Made by a program: the position numbers and the translations under genes | Part shown: positions 41,890 through 49,849 of the stretch, piece by piece | Numbering within the stretch: position 1 is the stretch's first letter | Layout of the letters: each line of letters starts with the position of its first letter | The notes under the pieces: model-generated | Databases searched by the model: none | What the model saw: only the letters and a program-made list of their open reading frames with translations | Told to the model about the DNA's origin: nothing | Source: Candidatus Eiseniibacteriota bacterium | Lineage (GTDB): Bacteria; Eisenbacteria; RBG-16-71-46; JAFGJU01 | Direction of reading: 5' to 3' | NCBI GenBank assembly: GCA_020349905.1 | Contig: CP070702.1 | Location: forward strand, 804,833-863,673 | Length of the DNA stretch: 58,841 bases

Positions 41890-42776
41890 AACTGCCCAGG
41901 GTAATGTTGGGATCCAATCCCTTTCACGCCGTGTCCTACAGAAGCGCCGACGAGAGGAAGGAGTATAGGCGACGTTTCGCCGACGTGGACAGCGTCTACA
42001 GAGTGATGGAGCGTTGTGCGGAATTGGGAGTCAAGGGCTTTCATTCCTACGCCAAGGACGTCGAGATCAAGTCCATCGTGAGGCTGAGAGAGAAGTACGG
42101 CGATTCCATCACGGTCGTGTCCATTCTCCCCGACATCTACGGTGCCATGTCCCGTCAGGTCGGTGGAGATTCCCAGGACAAGAACCTGGCCAAGGTCAAG
42201 ATGCTGGTGAAGAACATGCCGAGTCTGGTCTCGGCCGGCGTGACCGGGAATCTCGTACCCATGGTTGACTCTGTCCTCAAAACCGAGCTGGATTTCATCA
42301 AGGAGACCAGGCCCGATTTCATACTGCTTCACGGCACGCTTGCCGACATGGCGTGCGTGACTGACCAGAAGCGCTTGCTCGAGCTTTTCCAGGAGAGAGT
42401 CCGCAAGGCAGGGGCGATTCCGGGCATGACTACCCACAATCTGGGCACGGCATATCGGAAGCTGAAGGAGATGACGGTTCACTTTCCGGTCATCGAGGCG
42501 CCGTTCAATCCGCGCGGTTTCATGATGCAACCCTCCGAGGAAAAATGCCTTGAGATACGGCGCGAGGCGGGCGACGTGCATTTCATAGCCAAGAAAGTCC
42601 TCGCTGGAGGCTCGGTCGAGCCCAGAAGCGGTTTCCTGTACGCTTACGAGAAGGCCGGGGTTCAGTCCACGGTCATCGGCATCGGGAACGTGAGCGAGGC
42701 GGAGGAAACGTTCGCGGCTGCGAAGGAGATACTCGGAGACGGATTCCATGAGGAATACGACATCGCGGCGACCTGA
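41886..42776 (+). CDS. Uncharacterised TIM-barrel-like protein
   Basis: A 296-residue cytoplasmic protein, apparently an alpha/beta barrel: RVMLGSNPFHAVSYRS opening strand, ELGVKGFHSYAKD, ITVVSILPD, PDFILLHGTLADM, IPGMTTHNLG, FPVIEAPFNPRGFMM and a closing VIGIGNVSEAEETFAAAKE. The ending loosely resembles aldo/keto reductases or phosphate-binding TIM barrels, but I cannot name the family. Conserved-looking His, Asp and Asn in these strands suggest an enzyme. It is translationally coupled to the Gfo/Idh gene (ATGA) and precedes the AlgD-like gene by 36 bp, so a role in uronic-acid or aminosugar metabolism is likely. Confidence 0.6.
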   Translation: MKLPRVMLGSNPFHAVSYRSADERKEYRRRFADVDSVYRVMERCAELGVKGFHSYAKDVEIKSIVRLREKYGDSITVVSILPDIYGAMSRQVGGDSQDKNLAKVKMLVKNMPSLVSAGVTGNLVPMVDSVLKTELDFIKETRPDFILLHGTLADMACVTDQKRLLELFQERVRKAGAIPGMTTHNLGTAYRKLKEMTVHFPVIEAPFNPRGFMMQPSEEKCLEIRREAGDVHFIAKKVLAGGSVEPRSGFLYAYEKAGVQSTVIGIGNVSEAEETFAAAKEILGDGFHEEYDIAAT

Positions 42777-42812
42777 GACCAGATACAACCCAGAAGCGGA
42801 GGAGCTTTGAAG

Positions 42813-44129
42813 ATGGAAGTATCCGTTTTCGGACTCGGTTACGTTGGAACCGTGACGTCTGCGTGTCTTGCCAAGTTGGGGCACACGGTGACGGGCGTGG
42901 ACATAAACGAGTTCAAGGTCGACTGCATCGCCAAAGGAAAGAGCCCGATCGCAGAGACCGGACTGGAGGACCTCATCTCCGAGATGCAGGCCGCGGGTCG
43001 GCTCGGCGCGACTTCTTCGGCGGAAGAGGTGATCCGCTCCACCACGGTGAGTCTGATATGCGTGGGCACGCCTTCGTACGAGAACGGCTCCATCGACCTG
43101 GGGTTCGTGGAGCGCGTCTGCAGGGACATCGGGAAGGCACTGGGAGGTGTGAACCACTTCCACGTCGTGATGATAAGGAGCACGATGCTCCCCGGAACGA
43201 TGGAGGACAAGCTGGTGCCCGCCCTGGAGGAGAGCTCGGGGAAGAAGGTGGGGGTCGACTTCGGTGTGTGCTACAACCCAGAGTTCCTGAGAGAGGGAAG
43301 CGCGGTTTCTGATTTTTTCAATCCGCCCTTCACGCTCCTGGGCGCCACCGATGACAGGACACTTCGCGCGGCGCAGGAGGTGTTCTCGTCTCTCAGCGCC
43401 CCCGTGTTCACGACGTCTCCAAGGGTGGCAGAGATGGTGAAGTACGTGGCCAACAGTTTCCACGCCCTCAAGGTGGTCTTCGCAAACGAAATCGGAAACC
43501 TCTGCAAGAAGGAGGGTATAGACAGCCACGAAGTGATGAGGATCTTCTGCAAGGACAAGAGGCTGTCCATCTCGGAGCACTACCTGGAACCGGGATTCGC
43601 CTTCGGGGGCTCCTGCCTTCCCAAGGACGTGAGAGCTCTCTGCGCCAGATTCCGGGAGACCAAGACCGTTGCCCCCGTGCTGGAATCGATTCTGAGCAGC
43701 AATCAGAATCAGATAAGAGTTGCACAGAAGATGATAGAGGAGACGCGTAAGAAGAAGATAGGCATACTGGGAATCAGCTTCAAGGCCGGAACGGACGACC
43801 TGCGGGAGAGTCCCATCGTCAGCGTGATCGAGAGCCTGGTCGGAAAGGGATACTCGGTCAAGGTGTTCGACGAAAATGTCGACCTCTCCAGGCTGCTGGG
43901 AGCCAACAGGCAGTTCGTGCAGGAGGAGGTCCCGTATCTTCCTTCCATAATGTGCTTCTCTATGGACGAGCTGCTCGACTTCGCCGAGGTCGTGGTCATC
44001 GCCAACAAGGGTACCGGCTTCAAAGACGTAGGAGGCAAGCTCAGAAAGGACCAGGTCGCGATAGACCTCGTGCGCATAATGGAAGACGCGTCCGATACGG
44101 CCGGAACATACAAGGGAATCTGCTGGTGA
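42813..44129 (+). CDS. algD: GDP-mannose 6-dehydrogenase-like (AlgD-type) UDP/GDP-sugar dehydrogenase
   Basis: A 438-residue NAD-dependent four-electron sugar dehydrogenase. It opens SVFGLGYVGTVTSACLA. NPEFLREGSAVSDFFNPPFT, the catalytic Cys in FAFGGSCLPKDVRAL and FKAGTDDLRESP follow, and it ends in the GICW tail shared with Pseudomonas AlgD. The pattern matches AlgD better than UDP-glucose or UDP-GlcNAc dehydrogenases, so the predicted product is GDP-mannuronic acid. ManC at 48673 could provide GDP-mannose. ATG 42813 has GGAGGAG eight bases upstream. A WbpA-like role with the WbpB/E-like genes is the alternative, and the GTGA overlap couples it to a GT4 gene. Confidence 0.88.
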   Translation: MEVSVFGLGYVGTVTSACLAKLGHTVTGVDINEFKVDCIAKGKSPIAETGLEDLISEMQAAGRLGATSSAEEVIRSTTVSLICVGTPSYENGSIDLGFVERVCRDIGKALGGVNHFHVVMIRSTMLPGTMEDKLVPALEESSGKKVGVDFGVCYNPEFLREGSAVSDFFNPPFTLLGATDDRTLRAAQEVFSSLSAPVFTTSPRVAEMVKYVANSFHALKVVFANEIGNLCKKEGIDSHEVMRIFCKDKRLSISEHYLEPGFAFGGSCLPKDVRALCARFRETKTVAPVLESILSSNQNQIRVAQKMIEETRKKKIGILGISFKAGTDDLRESPIVSVIESLVGKGYSVKVFDENVDLSRLLGANRQFVQEEVPYLPSIMCFSMDELLDFAEVVVIANKGTGFKDVGGKLRKDQVAIDLVRIMEDASDTAGTYKGICW

Positions 44130-45310
44130 AGCGCACAGACCAAGCAAGTGGCGAACCCTCGTCCCGAAAGAAGCCCTACCGCGTGACGTTTCTGGCGTCC
44201 ACCCTGGTGACCGGGGGCGCCGAGAGAATGGTGAGGGAATTTGTCCTCCGGTTGGACAGAACCGTCTTCGAACCGTCTGTGGTGTGTTTGAACTCGTACG
44301 GACCCCTCGGGGAGGAAATCGCATCTCAGGGCATCGTCACCGTCAACGGCGTCATGCGGTCCAGGCACGACCCTCTGGCCCTGTGGAGACTGAGACGTTT
44401 GCTGGACCGCTTAGGCACGGAGCTTCTGCTGTGCCTGGACCATCGCAACGTCATCGTTCTGGGTGCGCTGTCCTCCCTGGGCGCAGCCAGGAAGCTGTTC
44501 GTGGCGGTCCACTCCACAAGGCAGTGGGGCGGTAGGAGAAGTCTTGGACCGGCAACGGGCTGGTTCCTGAGGTTTGCCGACCGGGTCGTGGCCGTGGGTG
44601 AGAACCAGGCCGCCTATCTTTCCAGGGAGGAAGGCCTCCAACAGGCCAAGATAGCGGTCGTACCCAACGGCATCGACGTCGCCGAGTTCGACAACATGCC
44701 CTCCGCGAGCGAGGTGAGGGCCTCTCTGGGAATCCCTCCTGGATGCGGTGTCGTGGGCATCGTGGCAGTCCTGAGACCGGAGAAGCACCACGAGCTTTTC
44801 CTCGAGGCCGCCGCATCGGTGGCGGAGCAGGTCCGCGACGTGCGGTTCGTTGTCGTGGGCGGTGGAAGCAGGAGGGAAATGCTGGAGAGTCTCGCTTCCG
44901 GACTCGGGATATCGGACAAGGTCCTTTTCACGGGTGAGAGAAGTGACGGGAGAACGTTGATGCAGGCCTTCGATGTGGCCGTGCTCTGCTCGCACCCCGT
45001 GGTGGAGACCCTGCCTCTGTTTCTGATGGAAGCCATGGCTTCGGGCAAGCCCGTTGTGGCCACGAGAGTGGGAGACGTCCCGTCTCTCGTCGAAGACGGA
45101 GAAACCGGGCTGCTGGTGGCCCCCGGTTCGCGCAAGGAGCTGTCCGGCGCCATCGTGCGTCTCCTGGAGGACGAGACACTTCGCAGCCACATGGGGTCCA
45201 AGGGCAGGGAGAAGGTGGCGAAGGAATTCTCGCTGGAGAGGTCGCTGGCGACCCTCCAGCGACTTGTGGAGGAAAGATTGAGGCCGGAGGGCAGCCAGGG
45301 AATATCGTGA
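44126..45310 (+). CDS. Glycosyltransferase family 4 (GT-B) f
   Basis: A 394-residue GT4 enzyme. After about 18 polar residues the fold starts YRVTFLASTLVTGGAERMV, the GG-AE loop of this family. The donor domain has VVPNGIDVAEF, GIVAVLRPEKHHELFL and VVETLPLFLMEAMASGKPVV (E-x7-E, about 293-312). The GTG at 44126 overlaps the AlgD-like stop. It is coupled to the radical SAM gene by another GTGA. Direct coupling to the AlgD-like dehydrogenase makes a mannuronosyl transferase role attractive but unproven. Confidence 0.92.
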   Translation: MKRTDQASGEPSSRKKPYRVTFLASTLVTGGAERMVREFVLRLDRTVFEPSVVCLNSYGPLGEEIASQGIVTVNGVMRSRHDPLALWRLRRLLDRLGTELLLCLDHRNVIVLGALSSLGAARKLFVAVHSTRQWGGRRSLGPATGWFLRFADRVVAVGENQAAYLSREEGLQQAKIAVVPNGIDVAEFDNMPSASEVRASLGIPPGCGVVGIVAVLRPEKHHELFLEAAASVAEQVRDVRFVVVGGGSRREMLESLASGLGISDKVLFTGERSDGRTLMQAFDVAVLCSHPVVETLPLFLMEAMASGKPVVATRVGDVPSLVEDGETGLLVAPGSRKELSGAIVRLLEDETLRSHMGSKGREKVAKEFSLERSLATLQRLVEERLRPEGSQGIS

Positions 45311-46266
45311 AGCCGACTTCCGCAGTACTGGCCGTGACGTACAGGTGCAACTCGCGATGCGAGACCTGCGACATATGGAGAAAGGGCCCGGGCAAAGAGC
45401 TCCGGCCAGAAGATTTCCGCAGGCTCCCGGACGGTCTGCGTAACATCAACGTAAGCGGAGGCGAACCGTTTCTCAGGGACGATCTGGTGGACGTGGTCCG
45501 GGTCTTGAAAGAAACGTACCCGAAAGCCACGCTCGTCATTTCGACGAACGGCCTGGCTCCGGAGAGGATAGAGCGGGAAGTCAGGAAGATGGGACGCGTG
45601 GGAGTCCGCGTGTCCGTAGACGCAGTCGGCGCACTCGGCGACGAAGTGAGAGGAGTCAAGGGAGCTTTCGACCTGGCAATGGAAACCGTTGACCGGCTGG
45701 CCGCTCTCGGCGTGTCGGACCTGGGCATCTCGTCCACGATAAGCCAGAGGACGGTGGGCGATCTGCGGAAGCTCAAGAGAATCGCCGAGAGCCGCGGGAT
45801 CGAATTCGTGACGAATCTCGTACACAGTTCTCCGACTTACTTCGGCGAACACGGGGATAAGATTCCTGCGATGGAGGCGCTGGAGAAGGAGTTGTTGTGG
45901 CTGAGGGGGTGTGAGCTCTCATCCAGGAGGCCAAAAGATTGGTTCAGGTCCTACCTGACTGACGGAATGATAGACCAGCTCGCCGGGAGAAAGAGAAGGA
46001 TACGGTGCCACGCTGGGAGGTACCTCTTCTTCATGTCCCCCGAAGGAGACATTTATCCGTGCAACATCTGGCCCGAGAAAATGGGAAACATCCTCGAGGA
46101 AAGCTACGAAGAGATGGTTGCACGGTGCGAAGGGATGTTTGAGAAGATAGACCGGTGCGGCGTTCAGTGCTGGATGAGCTGCACTGTTGCGCCCGCCATG
46201 AGGAGACGGCCCCTGGGGTCCATCCTCTGGGTGGTAACACACAAGCTCTCTCGGAGCAAGACGTGA
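45307..46266 (+). CDS. Radical SAM enzyme with C-terminal cysteine cluster (SPASM/twitch-like)
   Basis: A 319-residue radical SAM protein. The [4Fe-4S] motif CxxxCxxC is at Cys14, Cys18 and Cys21 (CNSRCETCDIW), and NVSGGEPFLRDD is the SAM-binding GGE motif. The C terminus carries more cysteines: CHAGRYLFFMSPEGDIYPCN and CGVQCWMSC, consistent with an auxiliary cluster as in SPASM proteins. It is coupled on both sides to GT4 genes by GTGA overlaps. The substrate could be a sugar, glycolipid or peptide; no small precursor peptide gene was seen. A radical epimerase or dehydrogenase acting on EPS sugars is inference. Confidence 0.88.
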   Translation: MKPTSAVLAVTYRCNSRCETCDIWRKGPGKELRPEDFRRLPDGLRNINVSGGEPFLRDDLVDVVRVLKETYPKATLVISTNGLAPERIEREVRKMGRVGVRVSVDAVGALGDEVRGVKGAFDLAMETVDRLAALGVSDLGISSTISQRTVGDLRKLKRIAESRGIEFVTNLVHSSPTYFGEHGDKIPAMEALEKELLWLRGCELSSRRPKDWFRSYLTDGMIDQLAGRKRRIRCHAGRYLFFMSPEGDIYPCNIWPEKMGNILEESYEEMVARCEGMFEKIDRCGVQCWMSCTVAPAMRRRPLGSILWVVTHKLSRSKT

Positions 46267-47480
46267 GTCTCAAGGTTCTGCAGGTTAACAAATTCTTCTT
46301 TCTGAAGGGAGGGGCGGAGAGATACTTCTTCGATCTCTCGGAACTCCTGCACTCCAGGGGCCACGAGGTGATTCCGTTTGCCATGCAGGATTCGCGGAAC
46401 GTTCCCAGCCCGTTCGCGGATTCGTTCGTCAGTCACGTTGAGCTTAACGGTTCAGGGCGGGCACCGGGCAGGGCCCGGGCGGCACTCAGGGTGCTCTACT
46501 CTTTCGAGGCCAGGCAGAAGTTGAGCGCGCTCTTGCGGCGCGAGAAGCCGGACGTGGCTCACCTCCACAACATAGCCCATCAGCTTTCGCCTTCCATAAT
46601 CGACGCGTTGGAGAAATCGGGGACGCCGATGGTCCAGACGCTTCACGACTACAAGCTTGCCTGTCCTGCGTACCTGATGACAGCAGGCGGGCAGCCCTGC
46701 GACGCGTGCGTGCCCGGGAAGTTCTACAACGCGGTTCTGAAGAGGTGCACGCAAGATTCTCTGTCCGCAAGCCTCGTCAGTTGTCTGGAGATGTACCTTC
46801 ACAGGTTGAGGAAGACCTATTCAAAAGTGAGCGCCTTTCTTTGCCCCAGCGAGTTCATGCTGGGCGTCATGAAGAGGGCGGGCTTCAACGAAACGAAGCT
46901 GTTTCACGTCCCCAACTTTCTGAACCTCGACTTCTACACGCCCTCGTTCAAGCGCTCGGGATACTTCATCTACGTCGGCCGTCTCTCGCGCGAGAAGGGG
47001 CTCGACGTGTTACTGGCGGCGAAACGCAAAGTCGGACGGCCTGACATGGTGGTGGTGGGAGACGGAGAGCTTCGCCCGTCGCTGGAGAAGGAAGCGTCAA
47101 ACGGCAACGGCATCTCGCTCAGCGGATTCCTGTCCAGAGAGAGGTTGGCTGAAGTGTGGAGAGGTGCCGCCTTCACGGTGGTACCTTCTGTCTGGTACGA
47201 GAACTTCCCCTATGCCGTGCTCGAGTCTTTCGCGTTCGGAAAGCCCGTCATCGCTTCCAGGATAGGGGGGATGCCTGAGCTCGTCTCGGACGGAGAGACG
47301 GGCTTTCTGGTGGAGCCGGGCGACGCCGAGGCATTGGCCGAGAAGATATCGGGCCTGGCCTCGAGGCCTGACGAGATATGGCGAATGGGGAGGTTGGCGC
47401 GCCGAATGCTCGAAGAGCGCTACTCGGCTGAAAGTCACTACGAGAGGATCATGAGTCACTACGAGAGGATGCTCCGATGA
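46263..47480 (+). CDS. Glycosyltransferase family 4 (GT-B) g
   Basis: A 405-residue GT4 enzyme. The front LKVLQVNKFFFLKGGAERYF has the GGAE loop. A cysteine-containing insertion (HDYKLACPAYLMTAGGQPCD, then CVPGKFYNAVLKRC) typical of one GT4 subgroup follows at about 125-160. The donor domain has VGRLSREKGLDVLLAA and SVWYENFPYAVLESFAFGKP (E-x7-E). The GTG at 46263 overlaps the radical SAM stop; open sequence further upstream is a shadow. It is followed by another GT4 gene with a 4-bp overlap. Confidence 0.92.
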   Translation: MSLKVLQVNKFFFLKGGAERYFFDLSELLHSRGHEVIPFAMQDSRNVPSPFADSFVSHVELNGSGRAPGRARAALRVLYSFEARQKLSALLRREKPDVAHLHNIAHQLSPSIIDALEKSGTPMVQTLHDYKLACPAYLMTAGGQPCDACVPGKFYNAVLKRCTQDSLSASLVSCLEMYLHRLRKTYSKVSAFLCPSEFMLGVMKRAGFNETKLFHVPNFLNLDFYTPSFKRSGYFIYVGRLSREKGLDVLLAAKRKVGRPDMVVVGDGELRPSLEKEASNGNGISLSGFLSRERLAEVWRGAAFTVVPSVWYENFPYAVLESFAFGKPVIASRIGGMPELVSDGETGFLVEPGDAEALAEKISGLASRPDEIWRMGRLARRMLEERYSAESHYERIMSHYERMLR

Positions 47481-48571
47481 AAGTTGCCATGATAGGCCAG
47501 AAGGGAATACCCGCCACGTACGGTGGTATCGAGCGCCACGTGGAGGAAGTCGGAACGAGACTGGCCGCGCGCGGGCACGAAGTGGCAGTATACTGCAGGT
47601 ACTACTACACCCGGATGAAGGACAAATATCGGGGCGTGAAGCTCATCAGGCTGCCCAGCATCAGGACGAAACATCTGGACACAGCCACCCACTGCGCCGT
47701 CTCGACCCTGGATGCGATGGTGAGGGGATTTGACGTCGTGCACTTTCACGCGCTGGGGCCGTCCCTGTTCAGCGCCCTGCCGCGCCTCGCAGGAGCCAAG
47801 ACCGTTGTTACCATCCACGGCCTGGACTGGCAGAGGGAGAAATGGGGTCCGGCGGCGTCCTGGGTCTTGAAGCGATGCGAATACCCTGCCGTTTCCTTTC
47901 CGACCAGGACAGTGGTCGTGTCTCGCACGCTCCAGGAGTACTTCAGGGAGAAGTACGGCGTGGAGAGCGTCGTCATACCAAACGGAACGAACATCCCGAC
48001 GCCCAGGCCTCTCTCGCGACTCAAGAAGAAGGGGCTGGAGCCCCGCAAGTACATCCTTTTCGTGGGACGGCTCGTTCCAGAGAAAGGTTGCCACTATCTT
48101 ATCGAGGCCTATCAGAAGCTGGAGACGGACGCCAAGCTGGTTATCGCCGGCGGCTCGAGTTTCTCGAGCGAGTACGTGGAGAGTCTCAAGCGGCACGCCA
48201 GCGACAGGGTTCTCCTGCTTGACTACGTCTACGGAGACGATCTGGAGGAGCTCTGGAGCAACGCGCTGCTGGTTGCTCTGCCGTCCACGCTCGAGGGGCT
48301 CTCCATCTCCTTGCTGGAGGCCCTGAGCTATGGAAAGTGCGTGCTCGTCAGCGACATAGCGGAGAACCTCGAGGTGGTTGAGGACTGCGCACCCTCGTTC
48401 AGGAGTAAGGACGTGGGGGACCTGAGGCGCAAGCTGGAGGAACTTCTGGCGGCCCCGGACGTGCTGGCCAGTTACGAAGAAAGGGCTAAACAGCACATTC
48501 TCCAGCGATTCACTTGGGACGGCGTGACGAAGTCCCTGGAACAGCTTTACGTGGAGCTCCTGTCCAAGTGA
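47477..48571 (+). CDS. Glycosyltransferase family 4 (GT-B) h
   Basis: A 364-residue GT4 enzyme with the distinctive front KVAMIGQKGIPATYGGIERH shared by WcaL/rhamnosyltransferase-like proteins of many EPS loci. IHGLDWQREKWG, VIPNGTNIPTPRP, YILFVGRLVPEKGCHYLIEA and LPSTLEGLSISLLEALSYGK (E-x7-E) are all clear. It is the last gene of the EPS plus-strand run. A new promoter lies 17 bp beyond its stop. Confidence 0.92.
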   Translation: MKVAMIGQKGIPATYGGIERHVEEVGTRLAARGHEVAVYCRYYYTRMKDKYRGVKLIRLPSIRTKHLDTATHCAVSTLDAMVRGFDVVHFHALGPSLFSALPRLAGAKTVVTIHGLDWQREKWGPAASWVLKRCEYPAVSFPTRTVVVSRTLQEYFREKYGVESVVIPNGTNIPTPRPLSRLKKKGLEPRKYILFVGRLVPEKGCHYLIEAYQKLETDAKLVIAGGSSFSSEYVESLKRHASDRVLLLDYVYGDDLEELWSNALLVALPSTLEGLSISLLEALSYGKCVLVSDIAENLEVVEDCAPSFRSKDVGDLRRKLEELLAAPDVLASYEERAKQHILQRFTWDGVTKSLEQLYVELLSK

Positions 48572-48587
48572 CAGCCGCCGCTTTTCC

Positions 48588-48616
48588 TTGAAACAGCCTT
48601 CTCCTTGTGTTATAGA
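48588..48616 (+). promoter_or_regulatory. Sigma70 promoter upstream of manC
   Basis: TTGAAA (48588-48593), a 17-bp spacer, then TATAGA (48611-48616). Predicted transcription starts near 48623, shortly before the ATG at 48635 discussed for manC. Confidence 0.6.
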
Positions 48617-48672
48617 GGGGACACCGTGTCTGAGATGAGGGGGGAAGTCCGACGCCGAAGCTCTACGCCATA

Positions 48673-49728
48673 GTGCTGGCAGGAGGTAAGGGGGAGAGGT
48701 TCTGGCCTCTGAGCCGGGTCTCCGCACCCAAGCAGCTCATCCCTCTGGTGGGAAGGGAGAGTCTTCTGGAGCAGACTGTCTCCCGGATCCTGCCTCTCGT
48801 CCCGCCCGAGCGCGTTCTCGTCATTACCTCGCGTAGTCTGGAAAGGGTCGTGAAGAAACGACTCGGTCGGTTCAAGGGAGTCACGGTCGTAGGAGAACCT
48901 GTGGGCCGCAACACGGCTCCGGCCATAGCTTTTGCCTCGACCCTGGTGTCGGCCCGGGAACCCGGGGCAATCACTCTGGTTCTGCCCTCAGACCACGTAA
49001 TCAGCACGAAGAAGCAGTTCCTGTCGGACGTCAGGCGTGCAGCGAAGGCCGCCCGCACCGGCAAACTCGTGGTCTTTGGCGTCAAGCCCGACAGGCCTGA
49101 GACAGGCTACGGTTACATCGAAGCGGGCCCGCGGATGTCTTCTTTGGGACCGGGGCTGTTCTCGGTCCGGCGCTTCGTGGAAAAACCCAACGCCCGCACT
49201 GCCAGGAGACTCTGTCGTTCCCGCTCGCATTACTGGAACAGCGGCATGTTCCTCTGGTCCGTTGACGTACTGATGGATGGTCTTAAGGAACACCTTCCCT
49301 CGCTTGCGCGGCAGATGGAAACGCTACGGCCCGGTGCCACGAAATCAGCGCTTAGTGCTAATCTCGAGAGGTTCTACTCCCGGGCACGGGCAATCTCCAT
49401 CGACTACGGTCTCCTGGAGAGGTCCAGGAACATAGCCATGTTGAAAGCCGGCTTCAAATGGGACGACCTGGGCTCGTGGATTTCTCTGGAACGCCTCCTG
49501 CCGCGAGACGGAAACGGGAACGTCAGTTCGGGCGACGTTGTCTCTCTGGACGCCCGCGACTGCGTGCTCTTCTCCAGCGGAGGCGTGGTGGCGGCCCTGG
49601 GAGTCGAGAACCTGGTGGTCGTGAGAACCGAGACAGCGACTCTGGTGTGCTCAAAAGAACACGCGCAGAGCATAAGGAGAGTGTCCGAGACGCTCTCTAC
49701 GTCGGCGAGACTAAAGAAATACCTCTGA
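48673..49728 (+). CDS. manC: Mannose-1-phosphate guanylyltransferase (short ManC type)
   Basis: This 351-residue enzyme makes GDP-mannose from GTP and mannose-1-phosphate. Signatures are LAGGKGERFWPLSR, EPVGRNTAPAIAFA, LPSDHVI, ETGYGYIE, FVEKP, WNSGMFLWSVD, SIDYGLLE and KWDDLGSW. It lacks the phosphomannose isomerase domain of bifunctional ManC/AlgA. The canonical GTG at 48673 cuts off the first beta strand. In-frame codons upstream read PKLYAIV, with no ATG, GTG or TTG before the stop at 48631. ATG 48635 lies one base out of frame across a G6 run (48639-48644), so a frameshift, a sequence error or a rare start codon is likely. Confidence 0.9.
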   Translation: MLAGGKGERFWPLSRVSAPKQLIPLVGRESLLEQTVSRILPLVPPERVLVITSRSLERVVKKRLGRFKGVTVVGEPVGRNTAPAIAFASTLVSAREPGAITLVLPSDHVISTKKQFLSDVRRAAKAARTGKLVVFGVKPDRPETGYGYIEAGPRMSSLGPGLFSVRRFVEKPNARTARRLCRSRSHYWNSGMFLWSVDVLMDGLKEHLPSLARQMETLRPGATKSALSANLERFYSRARAISIDYGLLERSRNIAMLKAGFKWDDLGSWISLERLLPRDGNGNVSSGDVVSLDARDCVLFSSGGVVAALGVENLVVVRTETATLVCSKEHAQSIRRVSETLSTSARLKKYL

Positions 49729-49749
49729 CCCGGGACGGGCTTACACCGG

Positions 49750-49769
49750 CCCGCATCCGCGGATGCGGG
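49750..49769. repeat. Perfect 20-bp palindrome between manC and SPOR gene
   Basis: CCCGCATCCGCGGATGCGGG is a perfect palindrome 21 bp after the manC stop. Without a T-run it is a poor terminator; it could be an operator or an mRNA-stability hairpin. No promoter is evident in the rest of this 121-bp gap. Confidence 0.5.
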
Positions 49770-49849
49770 TGGCTGGCGTAGGCCCCAGGTCTGGTTTACA
49801 GCTCCAAGGAGTGACGTTACTCTCAGGACCGGTAGCAAGGAGGTGAGCG

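Noticed and set aside
41697-44324. Very long minus-strand open frame (about 875 codons) opposite Gfo/Idh, barrel and AlgD-like genes
   Set aside because: It mirrors well-supported plus-strand genes, its translation is rich in His/Leu/Arg with no family motif, and it crosses several gene boundaries. This is a GC-rich codon-shadow effect.
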